NCBI GenBank assembly: GCA_020355945.1
Contig: CP070627.1
Coordinates: 5,844,838-5,861,737, forward strand
Direction: 5' to 3'
From: Candidatus Aminicenantota bacterium
GTDB taxonomy: Bacteria; Acidobacteriota; Aminicenantia; UBA2199
DNA length: 16,900 nt
Below are positions 6,227 to 13,555 of this stretch, piece by piece. A program made the position numbers and the translations under genes. The stretch's first letter is position 1. Each line of letters begins with the position of its first letter. The notes under the pieces are model-generated. The model did not search any database and was not told where the DNA came from. It saw only the letters and a program-made list of their open reading frames with translations.

Positions 6227-8584
6227 ATGAACGCGCAAACCCATCAACATAAAACAAGGAAGCTGAAGAGAACCATTATCATTGCTGCTGGTGGTGCTGT
6301 TTTATTGATTGTTATTTATCTCATTTTCGCCGGCAGCATTACCCGTTGGTATTATAAATTTAAATTACGCCAATTGAATGTCATTCTTATTACCCTGGAT
6401 ACAGTACGGTCTGATTATTTAAGTTGTTATAAAAAGGGGAATGCCCGAACTCCCCATCTTGACCGGATAGCACAGGAGGGGGTTTTGTTTGAACGCTGCA
6501 TTGCCCAGTCCCCATTGACATTGCCCTCCCATGTTACCATTTTTTCGGGAACCTATCCCCTCTTTCACCAGGTCCGGGACAACGGCGGGTTCCGGGTTCC
6601 TGGCCAGTTAGAGTTCGTCAGTGAAGTATTGCAGTCCGGGGGCTTTGTAACTTCCGCGTTTATTGGTGCTTATGTCCTCCATTCCAAATGGGGGGTTAAC
6701 CAGGGATTTGATACCTTCTCCGATGATTTTGACCTGAAAAAATATTATACCACCACCAGGGAAATCGAAAAAAAAGCGGACGAGGTCCTGGGAAATGCCA
6801 GAACATGGCTGAAAACTCATGGGCATAAGAAAAAATTCTTTACCTGGATTCATCTCTTCGATCCCCATATCCCTTATGATCCACCTCCTCCTTATGCTGA
6901 AAAATATGCTGATAATCCCTACCGGGGCGAAGTGGAATTCGTGGATGAGCAGTTGGGGAAATTCTTTGCATTCCTTAAAAAAGAGGGCCTGGAAAATAAA
7001 ACCTTGATCGTTATTACCGGAGACCACGGTGAAGGACTCTGGCAGCACAGGGAACACACCCATGGGGTTTTTATATACGAAACCACGGTCCGGGTTCCCC
7101 TTATCATCAAAGCACCTTTTCAATTCCCTGTTAAACAGGTAAAAGAGATAGTAGAGCATGTGGATATTGCTCCCACACTTTTGCATGCCGCAGGCAGCTC
7201 TATCCCTCATTCTTACCAGGGGAAATCCTTTTTAAACATGATGTTCGGAAAAGAGGAAAAGGGAAAACAAACCGCTTATACGGAATCCTTCTATTCCAGG
7301 CTGCACCGGGGATGGTCTCAACTGCAAGCCCTGTACCGCGATGACTGGAAGTACATCCGGGCACCCAATGATGAATTGTATCATATCCATAATGACCCTG
7401 ATGAAGAAAATAATCTTTCCATAAAAAAATCCTTTATTAAGAAAACGATGAAGGAGAGGCTTGGGCATTTTATCAAAGAAAAATCAATAAACGCCATTAC
7501 TCCACAACAATTGGATAAACGGGATAAGGCTGATTTAAAAATGTTGGAATCCCTGGGGTACTTAACCACCTTTGCAGATACTTCCGGGAAAACAAACCTC
7601 CCAGACCCTAAAGATAAAGTGCACCTGTTGAATGATTATGCAAAAGCAAGTGGTTTAATTAATATAGGAAAATTTAACCAGGCGGTTATCCTGCTCAGAC
7701 GGATCATTGCCGACGATCCTGCCAATGTTGATGCTTACTTGAAACTTGGGGTGGCTTATAATAAGAAAAAAATGTACCAGGAAGCCGTGGAATGCTTTCA
7801 TGAAATCCTTAAACGAAAACCCGACTACAATACCGCTATGATCAATTTGCTCCAGTCATTGACAGCCATGGGAAAATTTGATGAAGCCATCCGGGAAGCC
7901 AGGCAATTTCTTAAGCTTTTCCCCCAGGATTATTCATTATTAAACGAGTTGGGTACGGCCTGTTTTTTTAAAGGTGAATACCCTGAAGCCCTGGAATATT
8001 TAAAAAAGTCCGTAGAAATTGAAGATGTAAATTCCCTGGCCTATCTTCGCCTGGGAGAAATCTATTTAAAAAAGAAAGAATATGCGTTGGCGGAATCCTT
8101 TGTGAAAAAGGCATTAACCATCTATCCCCAATTGGAAAATGCTTGCTGTGTAATGGGGCAGATAAGAGATGCCCGCGGGGATTTTACTCAAGCGGCGGAA
8201 TATTACAAAAGAGAGCTGGAAAATCATCCTCACCACCTGTTTGCCGCCTTTTACCTGGCGGAAGGTTTAAAAAAGAACGATGCTTATGACCGGGCCATCC
8301 CTTACTACAGGCGGGCCATTGAAATTGATCCTGGTTTTAAATTGCCCTATTTTATGATTGCCAATTATTATCTTGACAGGGGGGAGCGCCTGCAGGAAGC
8401 CATTGACCTTTGCAAAACCGGGACCCGGCTGGAACCCCATGATGAATCCACCCTTTATGGCTTTTATCTTTTGACAAACCTTTACGCAAAATTGGGCAGC
8501 AGTGCCCAGGTACGTTTCTATACAGTACAAGGAGAGAAACTGTTAAAAAAACTAAAGCAAAAAAAGACCACAGATGAACGCTGA
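6227..8584 (+). CDS. Membrane-anchored sulfatase-superfamily protein with C-terminal TPR repeats
   Basis: 785 residues from ATG 6227 (a TTG sits just before it). A basic N-terminus and one TM helix (~17-35) put the rest outside the membrane. An alkaline-phosphatase/sulfatase fold follows: metal site LITLDTVRSDYL (D58), nucleophile region SPLTLPSHVTIFSG (T98, P100, H102), and ITGDHGEGLWQH (D266, H267). About ten TPR-like helix pairs fill ~465-765 (GKFNQAVILLRRI, KKMYQEAVECFHEIL, GEYPEALEYLKKSVEI). The sulfatase C/S-x-P-x-R signature is replaced by T-L-P-S-H, so formylglycine cannot form. The enzyme is more likely a phosphatase or phospho-group transferase with a Thr nucleophile, as in the EptA/LtaS branch, or inactive. 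The TPRs suggest envelope partners. The final KKTTDER is encoded by sequence resembling a dispersed ACAGATGAACGC-type repeat, so the C-terminus may have been altered. Substrate unknown. Confidence 0.85.
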   Translation: MNAQTHQHKTRKLKRTIIIAAGGAVLLIVIYLIFAGSITRWYYKFKLRQLNVILITLDTVRSDYLSCYKKGNARTPHLDRIAQEGVLFERCIAQSPLTLPSHVTIFSGTYPLFHQVRDNGGFRVPGQLEFVSEVLQSGGFVTSAFIGAYVLHSKWGVNQGFDTFSDDFDLKKYYTTTREIEKKADEVLGNARTWLKTHGHKKKFFTWIHLFDPHIPYDPPPPYAEKYADNPYRGEVEFVDEQLGKFFAFLKKEGLENKTLIVITGDHGEGLWQHREHTHGVFIYETTVRVPLIIKAPFQFPVKQVKEIVEHVDIAPTLLHAAGSSIPHSYQGKSFLNMMFGKEEKGKQTAYTESFYSRLHRGWSQLQALYRDDWKYIRAPNDELYHIHNDPDEENNLSIKKSFIKKTMKERLGHFIKEKSINAITPQQLDKRDKADLKMLESLGYLTTFADTSGKTNLPDPKDKVHLLNDYAKASGLINIGKFNQAVILLRRIIADDPANVDAYLKLGVAYNKKKMYQEAVECFHEILKRKPDYNTAMINLLQSLTAMGKFDEAIREARQFLKLFPQDYSLLNELGTACFFKGEYPEALEYLKKSVEIEDVNSLAYLRLGEIYLKKKEYALAESFVKKALTIYPQLENACCVMGQIRDARGDFTQAAEYYKRELENHPHHLFAAFYLAEGLKKNDAYDRAIPYYRRAIEIDPGFKLPYFMIANYYLDRGERLQEAIDLCKTGTRLEPHDESTLYGFYLLTNLYAKLGSSAQVRFYTVQGEKLLKKLKQKKTTDER

Positions 8585-8619
8585 TCAACATGATAACCAT
8601 GATGAAAGTCCCTTTAATT

Positions 8620-8656
8620 GATTTTGGTGCATTTTGGATTTTGGTGCCAGGCAAAG
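8620..8656. repeat. Direct repeat plus inverted GCCTGGCACC copy in a convergent gap
   Basis: GATTTTGGTGC occurs at 8620-8630 and 8637-8647 (17-bp period). It runs into GGTGCCAGGCAAAG (8643-8656), which on the minus strand is CTTTGCCTGGCACC, the dispersed repeat core. It lies between the stop codons of the sulfatase and rpiB genes. No clear rho-independent terminator was seen. Confidence 0.55.
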
Positions 8657-8668
8657 TTTTTTCTAATA

Positions 8669-9124
8669 TTATTTAAAGTTATTTTTTTCTACGATATCGT
8701 GTAAGTAATCCAGGCGTTTTTGATGTCTGCCGCCTTCATATCCTGTTTTTAACCATACTTCCAGGATACTGAGCGCCTCTTCTTTCTCCACTACCCGGGC
8801 ACCCATAGTTAATACATTGGCGTTATTATGGCTGCGGCTCATTTCAGCCGCGTATTGGTCGTTGCACAATGCAGCTCTTACCTGCTTGAATTTATTGGAA
8901 ACCATGGACATCCCGATACCGGACCCGCAAACCAGGACTCCTTTTGAATTTTCCGGGTCTTGTGAGACTTTTGCTGCTGCTTTTGCCCCGTATTCCACCC
9001 AGTTCACTGATTCCGTCGAATGGGTTCCCATGTCCTGGATAGTAAAATTGTTTTCCAATAAGTACTTTTTGATCTCTTCTTTTAATTCAAACCCTGCATG
9101 ATCCGAAGCGAGGTATATTTTCAT
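8669..9124 (-). CDS. rpiB: Ribose-5-phosphate isomerase B
   Basis: 151 residues, the normal length for RpiB (LacAB_rpiB family). It interconverts ribose 5-phosphate and ribulose 5-phosphate in the non-oxidative pentose phosphate pathway (cytoplasm). The N-terminus KIYLASDHAGFELK gives the D8-H9 phosphate/substrate site. VLVCGSGIGMS carries the catalytic Cys66, the E. coli RpiB position. SHNNANVLTMGAR has the His99 ring-opening residue, and GGRHQKRL lies near the C-terminus. I chose ATG at 9124: AAGGGGGA sits 5-6 nt upstream, while a TTG at 9142 would overlap the Shine-Dalgarno and the previous stop. It starts 14 nt after the LiaF-like gene, so the two are almost certainly co-transcribed. A housekeeping enzyme with nothing unusual in the sequence. 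Confidence 0.95.
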   Translation of the reverse strand: MKIYLASDHAGFELKEEIKKYLLENNFTIQDMGTHSTESVNWVEYGAKAAAKVSQDPENSKGVLVCGSGIGMSMVSNKFKQVRAALCNDQYAAEMSRSHNNANVLTMGARVVEKEEALSILEVWLKTGYEGGRHQKRLDYLHDIVEKNNFK

Positions 9125-9138
9125 TATTTCCCCCTTGC

Positions 9139-9876
9139 TCAATTGGTGATATCAACGCCGCCGAAGATGGCTGAGGCATTAATGACCAGCCGTTTCCCGG
9201 TGTTGTCCTCGATATTGGAGTATTTGGCGTCTATCCCGCCCAGGATAGCTGAAGGACGGGTCTGGACCACCCATGATTCAGGGATTCGTATGTCCACGCC
9301 GCCAAAAATAGTGGAAATATCTAAAACCGCACCTTTTTCCGCCAGTTGGGCAGAACGTAAATCAATCTCCGCACCACCAAATATAACAGAGATCGATCCC
9401 CCTGTAAATGATTTGGTGGTGACTTTTTTTGTAATACTACCAAATATGGTGGATTCATTGATGCGATCATCACCGGAAGCCGGTGACTCATCTCCTTCTT
9501 CGCCTATATCTTTTTTCAAATCAATTTTGTAATAATATCTCGGGGCAAAACATCTGCCCCGGCTAAAAACAATGGAAATACCCAAAAAAACCAGGAGTAA
9601 TGGCCAATATTTCCAGATTTCCTGCCTGTCAATGATGTTATTGGTAGTTAACAGGAAAATAACTCCCAGTCCTATGATTAGCCAGCCAAAGAAATCAAAT
9701 ATTCTTCGATGGTGATAAAGGTGGAGCAGTCCGATGACGATTAAAATCAAAGGCCACCATACGCGGATATGAAAATCAAATACATTGGTATTGTGGAGCA
9801 CCCAGAAAATCCCCACCACGATAAGCAGCAGCCCGAAAAAGGTCCCGGTGCTGACTCTCCTTTTATGATTGCTCAT
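9139..9876 (-). CDS. Four-TM LiaI/LiaF-like membrane protein
   Basis: 245 residues. Four hydrophobic helices (~12-29, 38-54, 60-77, 89-105) contain the repeated WP(L)xLIxxG pattern of LiaI-LiaF-like TM regions (DUF5668 type). An acidic linker (~122-140) leads to a C-terminal repeat domain with FGS/FGG motifs at ~145, 166, 191, 212 (LGG) and 238, each followed by [AVI]-[ED/D]-hydrophobic: IFGGAEID, IFGGVDIR, ILGGIDAK, IFGGVDIT. This matches the LiaF C-terminal beta-repeat family (DUF2154-like). LiaF-type proteins sense or modulate envelope-stress signalling; no sensor kinase or response regulator is adjacent, so its role here is inferred only as envelope-associated. ATG 9876 has a perfect AAGGAGGT 5 nt upstream, which rules out the longer in-frame start at 9939. 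First gene of an operon with rpiB. Confidence 0.85.
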   Translation of the reverse strand: MSNHKRRVSTGTFFGLLLIVVGIFWVLHNTNVFDFHIRVWWPLILIVIGLLHLYHHRRIFDFFGWLIIGLGVIFLLTTNNIIDRQEIWKYWPLLLVFLGISIVFSRGRCFAPRYYYKIDLKKDIGEEGDESPASGDDRINESTIFGSITKKVTTKSFTGGSISVIFGGAEIDLRSAQLAEKGAVLDISTIFGGVDIRIPESWVVQTRPSAILGGIDAKYSNIEDNTGKRLVINASAIFGGVDITN

Positions 9877-9903
9877 GATTAACCTCCTTTTAATTGAGGC
9901 ATA

Positions 9904-9932
9904 ATGATAGCAGGATAAGGAGATAATATCAA
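9904..9932 (-). promoter_or_regulatory. Sigma-70-like promoter for the LiaF-like/rpiB operon
   Basis: Minus strand: TTGATA (9932-9927), a 17-bp spacer, and TATCAT (9909-9904). Predicted start near 9897, then a leader of about 20 nt holding AAGGAGGT and the ATG at 9876. Spacing and box quality are both good. Confidence 0.7.
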
Positions 9933-9934
9933 TA

Positions 9935-10003
9935 GGCATTAGGCATTAGGCCCCAATTTTCCAAATCCAACATTCCAATATTCCAACATTCCATCATTCC
10001 AAT
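9935..10003. repeat. Short tandem repeats (GGCATTA and AACATTCC/AATATTCC units)
   Basis: GGCATTAGGCATTAGG (9935-9950) is followed by about four 9-10-bp units at 9969-10003 (AACATTCC, AATATTCC, AACATTCC, ATCATTCC). The second type is the same unit as in 3934-3960, 6 kb away. Intergenic, between divergent operons. Confidence 0.65.
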
Positions 10004-10105
10004 CAATTGTGAATTGCGACCGCAGCGAACTAAGCTCGGGCTTATCCCCCCTTAATAGGGTGCCGGGGCCGCAGGTCCGCCCGTGGTAAAAAATTCAAAA
10101 AATAG

Positions 10106-10134
10106 TTGACATTTAGCATTTTTTATATTATCAT
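10106..10134 (+). promoter_or_regulatory. Near-consensus sigma-70 promoter for the short ORF and AAA ATPase
   Basis: TTGACA (10106-10111, perfect), a 17-bp spacer, and TATCAT (10129-10134). The start is predicted at ~10140-10141, which is the first base or so of the 16-bp repeat array. This is the strongest-looking promoter in the window, so tight repression or regulation by the array is plausible. Confidence 0.75.
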
Positions 10135-10138
10135 ATAT

Positions 10139-10202
10139 ACGACGAATTTGACGCACGTCAATTTTGTCGTACGTCGAAAATGTCGCACGTTATGTTCGTC
10201 GC
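10139..10202 (+). promoter_or_regulatory. Four tandem 16-bp repeats at +1: candidate operator array or structured leader
   Basis: The units are ACGACGAATTTGACGC, ACGTCAATTTTGTCGT, ACGTCGAAAATGTCGC and ACGTTATGTTCGTCGC, with ACGT/ACGA recurring at 10139, 10155, 10171 and 10187 at an exact 16-bp period. Across the unit boundaries the sequence forms dyads, best TTGACG-CA-CGTCAA (10148-10161, perfect 6-bp arms) and a CGTACG palindrome at 10169-10174. It covers about +1 to +62 of the predicted transcript, so it could bind a repressor cooperatively or fold as RNA. Confidence 0.65.
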
Positions 10203-10224
10203 ATTAAATTTTAAGGAGGTTAAA

Positions 10225-10281
10225 ATGAAGCCAAATCCAGGAGGCACCATCACAGGAGAGGCAATCGTAAACAGGGGGTAA
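10225..10281 (+). CDS. 18-codon ORF resembling the N-terminus of another AAA ATPase subfamily
   Basis: MKPNPGGTITGEAIVNRG has a perfect AAGGAGGT (10213-10220) 4 nt upstream, a better ribosome site than most genes in the window, and its TAA lies 1 nt before the ATG of the ATPase gene. The pattern N-P-G-G...I-V-x-R resembles, from memory, the opening of archaeal-type ATP-binding proteins just ahead of their Walker A, where the next residues would be an acidic E-x-E stretch. I infer either a leader peptide controlling the downstream gene by translational coupling, or the 5' remnant of an ATPase gene whose body was replaced or deleted while its promoter and start were kept. Translation is likely; function of the peptide itself is unknown. 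Confidence 0.5.
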   Translation: MKPNPGGTITGEAIVNRG

Positions 10282-10282
10282 A

Positions 10283-11899
10283 ATGGACGAAGGGCTTAAT
10301 TATTTACAAACCTTTAACCCAATTGAATCAAAAGCCCAATTACTGGAAAAAACACTGATCGGACGAAAAGAATTGGTGGATTTATTGGAAAAACTAGTGA
10401 TAGATAGTGCCACCAGCGGGAATAAACATCAACGGTTAATTGTTGGTCCCCGGGGCAGTGGAAAAACCCACCTTTTACGGGTGTTGTACAATCGTGCTTC
10501 AAGTAAGGATGAACTGAACGATAAATTAAAAATCGCTTATCTTTGCGAAGATGAATACGGTATTTCCAATTTCCTGGATTTTATCATACGATTATTTCGA
10601 GCATTTATCAAATGGGACCCTGAAAATTCCAGTTACCTCAATGATGAAATTGATCAATTGAAAAAAGTTCCTCTCGGTGACCAGGAAAAAGTGGCGGTAA
10701 AAATTCTATTAAAGCACATCAAAGGAACCACTTTATTAATTATCGTGGAAAATATCGGGAGTATTTTTGATGGCATGGAAGATAAAGGACAGCGGAAATT
10801 CAGGGATTTGCTTCAACAATATCCCTATTTCAGCATCATGGCCTCCAACCAGGCATTGTTTCAAGATATCCGGGATGAAGATAAACCCTTTCATAATTTC
10901 TTCAAAATTACTCACTTGAAAAAATTGACATTGGAAGAAACCATCTTATTTTTAAAATCCATTGCTGAATGGGAGGAGAAAATAGACCTTTTGAAATTTT
11001 TAGATGAACCAGAAGGTAGGGGGCGAATTCATGCCATTTACGATATCTCCGGTGGAAATCACCGGTTCCTGGTTACCTTTTATAACTTTTTAAAAGTCGA
11101 TTTCAAAAATAGTCTTTCCTATTCCTTTATTAAAACCATAAACGACTTGATACCCTATTATCAAAGTTTTATGAGTCTGTTGGCACCACAGCAGCAAAAG
11201 ATCATTCAATACCTCTGTCAAACCAGGAAACCTTCAAATGTTAAGGATATTGCAGAAAATTGTTTTAGTTCCCCAAACACCATTTCCAAACAGATGTCAA
11301 ACCTGGTAAGATTAAAATATGTGGATGCCAATCCTTCGGGAAAGGAAACCTTCTACGAACTTTCAGAACCTTTATTAAGAATCTGTTTTGAGGTGAAGGA
11401 GAACAGGGGCGGACCGATTAAATTGTTTATTGATTTCCTTGGTAACATGTATTCGGTTCAAGAAATTAAGAAAAAATACAACCACTTCCGGGTACTGGCC
11501 AGGGATTCAAAAAATCAATCATCCATTCATCTGCATAAAGAACAGTCTTTTGAGGAAAGTCTTATTAATCTTTTTAATTGGAGCTCGCAAGAAAACATCG
11601 CAACTTACTTAAATGAAACTTCAGCTTTAACTGATTATACCGGACAATTTTTTAAAGCTCTTTCCCAGGCAATATTTGAAATACTTGTTCAACATGAAGA
11701 AATTGAATTGAAGCGTTTTGAATGGATCGAGAACACTCTGAGTGAAGTTTTTAAAGAAGAAAAATCCATGATCGTTCCTCTTAAATTCTTAAACATCGGC
11801 ATCCGGCATTTGAAGAAAAAAGAAAAAAATGCCCTGTTCCAATTCACCAAAGAAGAACGAAATACATTTAAGAAATTTGTGCTGGATAAGATAAAATAG
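10283..11899 (+). CDS. AAA ATPase with winged-helix domain and helical C-terminus
   Basis: 538 residues, no TM or signal. IGRKE (26-30) precedes Walker A GPRGSGKT (55-62, K61). The Walker B strand is TTLLIIVENIGSIF (149-162) with E156-N157 instead of the usual D-E. A sensor-like SIMASNQALF follows (184-193), then the lid ISGGNHRFLV (255-264). Residues ~300-360 form a winged helix (QQQKIIQYL, then DIAENCFSSPNTISKQMSNLVRL as the HTH core), followed by ELSEPLLRICFEVKENRG. The last ~130 residues are helical and lysine-rich, with no domain I recognise. The overall plan is that of STAND/archaeal-type ATPases coupled to a DNA-binding wing, so an NTP-switch regulator is likely. Its own or a partner's wing might bind the 16-bp array upstream. 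AGGGGG 4 nt before the ATG supports the start. Distinct from the nuclease-fused ATPase at 4147-5931. Confidence 0.8.
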   Translation: MDEGLNYLQTFNPIESKAQLLEKTLIGRKELVDLLEKLVIDSATSGNKHQRLIVGPRGSGKTHLLRVLYNRASSKDELNDKLKIAYLCEDEYGISNFLDFIIRLFRAFIKWDPENSSYLNDEIDQLKKVPLGDQEKVAVKILLKHIKGTTLLIIVENIGSIFDGMEDKGQRKFRDLLQQYPYFSIMASNQALFQDIRDEDKPFHNFFKITHLKKLTLEETILFLKSIAEWEEKIDLLKFLDEPEGRGRIHAIYDISGGNHRFLVTFYNFLKVDFKNSLSYSFIKTINDLIPYYQSFMSLLAPQQQKIIQYLCQTRKPSNVKDIAENCFSSPNTISKQMSNLVRLKYVDANPSGKETFYELSEPLLRICFEVKENRGGPIKLFIDFLGNMYSVQEIKKKYNHFRVLARDSKNQSSIHLHKEQSFEESLINLFNWSSQENIATYLNETSALTDYTGQFFKALSQAIFEILVQHEEIELKRFEWIENTLSEVFKEEKSMIVPLKFLNIGIRHLKKKEKNALFQFTKEERNTFKKFVLDKIK

Positions 11900-11930
11900 T
11901 TGGTCATTAGTCATTCTACATTCTCATCTT

Positions 11931-11960
11931 TTCTTCTTTGTGTAACTTCGTGGCTAAAAT
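11931..11960 (-). repeat. Dispersed repeat, GCCACGAAGTTACAC family, copy 2 (inverted)
   Basis: Read on the minus strand: ATTTTAGCCACGAAGTTACA followed by CAAAGAAGAA. It sits just after the ATPase stop and upstream of the M14 peptidase gene, in the opposite orientation to the copy at 13556-13579 on the far side of that gene. Confidence 0.7.
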
Positions 11961-11986
11961 CAGAAGTGCTGAAAACCAACAGGGTA

Positions 11987-12015
11987 TTGAAAAAAAATTG
12001 GAATTCATTTAAAAT
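11987..12015 (+). promoter_or_regulatory. Promoter abutting the start codon of the M14 peptidase
   Basis: TTGAAA (11987-11992), a 17-bp spacer, and TAAAAT (12010-12015). The ATG at 12021 begins 5 nt after the -10 box and there is no Shine-Dalgarno, again predicting a leaderless transcript. Confidence 0.5.
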
Positions 12016-12020
12016 GAAAG

Positions 12021-13529
12021 ATGCTTATATACAAAAAACACAAATCATTAATAATAATTTTCACGGTTTTGGCTCTACCATTCCTTTTACTCTCTCAAAA
12101 CAGTCCTTCATTTTTCCCGGATAACCACCGGGACCTTAAACAACCCATCAACTACTCAACCATGGCGGACTTTTTGGATTCTGTAAAGGACAGATCCTTC
12201 ATTGAAGTAACTGTTGAAGGTCAAAGCATTCAAAACCGTTCCTTATACCTGGTGCACCTGAACAGGAAAAAAGGGAAAAAAAACCAATGGCGGGTCTTTT
12301 TCTTTGCCCAGCAGCATGGGAATGAGACCTCAGGCAAAGATGCCCTGCTGTACTTGCTCCGTTACATATCTGAAAAACCCAAACTGCTTCCCCCGGATGT
12401 GGATTTATGGATCATGCCCATGGTGAACCCGGACGGCGCGGAAGCCAATCAACGCAGAAACGCCAATGAAGCTGATTTGAACCGCGATCACGTGGTCCTG
12501 GCGCAACCGGAAACTCAAACCCTGCATCATGTTTGTCGGCGAATCATGCCCCATGTATCCGTGGATTGCCATGAATTTACCCGGGACAGCCGCGGCTATA
12601 CCGAAAAAGGATGGTTGGAATGGCCAATCATCATGATGGACTGCTCCAATAACCCCTTGTTCTATCCCCAACTCTATAAAGCCGGGCTCCGCTGGTGTGA
12701 AAAAGTCAAATCCCTGATGAAACGAAAAGGACATGATTACTGCCGCTATTTTGTGGGGAATGTCCCCCCGGAAGGAGAACTCCGGCACAGCACACCTGAA
12801 GTGGATGATGCCCGCAATGGTCTGGGGGCTTATCAAGGGTTATCGTTTATCATTGAAGCCGGTGTTTTGCGAAGGGTGCCAAACCCCAATGCCGACCTGG
12901 CAAAACGTGTGGATGCCTATCTGATTCTCTTAAACCGGTTCCTCAAAAAAGATAAATTTCGCAAACAAGACATGACAACCATTCAACTGGCCCGAAAGGC
13001 AAAGATTCCCGGCTTTATTCCCACCAATTATTTCTGGGCAAACCAGGGTCAAAAAATAATCTCTGTAAAAGTGATTGACAAAACATCAGGAGAAACCATT
13101 GAAATCCCCACCGCCAATTTTATGAAGGATTTGGTGGTAAAACGCAGCGTTCCCACTCCCGGTGCCTATATCATTCATGCCAATGATTCATCGGGATTTA
13201 TATCTCTCCTGGATCGTCATGCCATTCCCTATTCAATACTCCGGGAACCTGGCACGTTTATGGCAGAAAGCTGCCAATTGATCCGCATCGAAGAGCCCTT
13301 TGACGAGGTTTACTTCCGTTATGAAGGTCGTCAAATCGTAAAACAAAATAAAGCAGAGAAAAAAGAGTTCCCGGCAGGCAGTGTTTTGGTTCCCATCCGG
13401 CCTCTTCACGGGATTCGCGCGATTTTAATTCTTGAACCCATGAAACTTTACGGGCTTTTCAAGTATCCTGAATTCCAAAAAATGGTTAAAGAAAATAAAA
13501 TTCTACCGGTTTGGCGAGTGATTCAATAA
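12021..13529 (+). CDS. Secreted M14 zinc carboxypeptidase family protein
   Basis: 502 residues. A signal peptide is visible (KKHK, then hydrophobic 9-24, likely cleaved near LLLS-QN), so the enzyme should be exported. Zinc ligands are QQHGNE (H99, E102) and DCHEF (H184). NPDG (135-138) and RRNANEADLNRDH (145-157) supply the substrate-binding Asn/Arg residues. FIIEAG (277-281) carries the catalytic Glu279. This set defines a metallocarboxypeptidase (M14) core in roughly the first 310 residues. Residues ~310-502 form a second region I do not recognise, with beta-rich segments such as EGRQIVKQNKAEKKEFPAGS. It cleaves C-terminal residues from peptides or peptidoglycan stems; the actual substrate is unknown. 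An out-of-frame ATG at 12014 opens a different, short frame. Flanked on both sides by inverted copies of a dispersed repeat. Confidence 0.88.
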   Translation: MLIYKKHKSLIIIFTVLALPFLLLSQNSPSFFPDNHRDLKQPINYSTMADFLDSVKDRSFIEVTVEGQSIQNRSLYLVHLNRKKGKKNQWRVFFFAQQHGNETSGKDALLYLLRYISEKPKLLPPDVDLWIMPMVNPDGAEANQRRNANEADLNRDHVVLAQPETQTLHHVCRRIMPHVSVDCHEFTRDSRGYTEKGWLEWPIIMMDCSNNPLFYPQLYKAGLRWCEKVKSLMKRKGHDYCRYFVGNVPPEGELRHSTPEVDDARNGLGAYQGLSFIIEAGVLRRVPNPNADLAKRVDAYLILLNRFLKKDKFRKQDMTTIQLARKAKIPGFIPTNYFWANQGQKIISVKVIDKTSGETIEIPTANFMKDLVVKRSVPTPGAYIIHANDSSGFISLLDRHAIPYSILREPGTFMAESCQLIRIEEPFDEVYFRYEGRQIVKQNKAEKKEFPAGSVLVPIRPLHGIRAILILEPMKLYGLFKYPEFQKMVKENKILPVWRVIQ

Positions 13530-13555
13530 GCCGGGACCTGGACAGCAATTCTCAT

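Noticed and set aside
9139..9939. Longer LiaF-like protein starting at 9939
   Set aside because: The extra 21 codons overlap the promoter boxes and the AAGGAGGT that serves ATG 9876.
3934..10003. AACATTCC arrays as CRISPR repeats
   Set aside because: Units are 9-10 bp with no unique spacers and no cas genes.
4147..11899. The two AAA ATPases as one defence system
   Set aside because: They are on opposite strands, 4.3 kb apart, separated by unrelated genes (sulfatase-like, rpiB), and have different domain plans; no recognised defence partner was seen.
11900..12124. 74-codon ORF overlapping the M14 start, with ATG at 12014
   Set aside because: It is out of frame with the M14 gene, has no Shine-Dalgarno and runs through the dispersed repeat; the M14 frame has a clear signal peptide from 12021.
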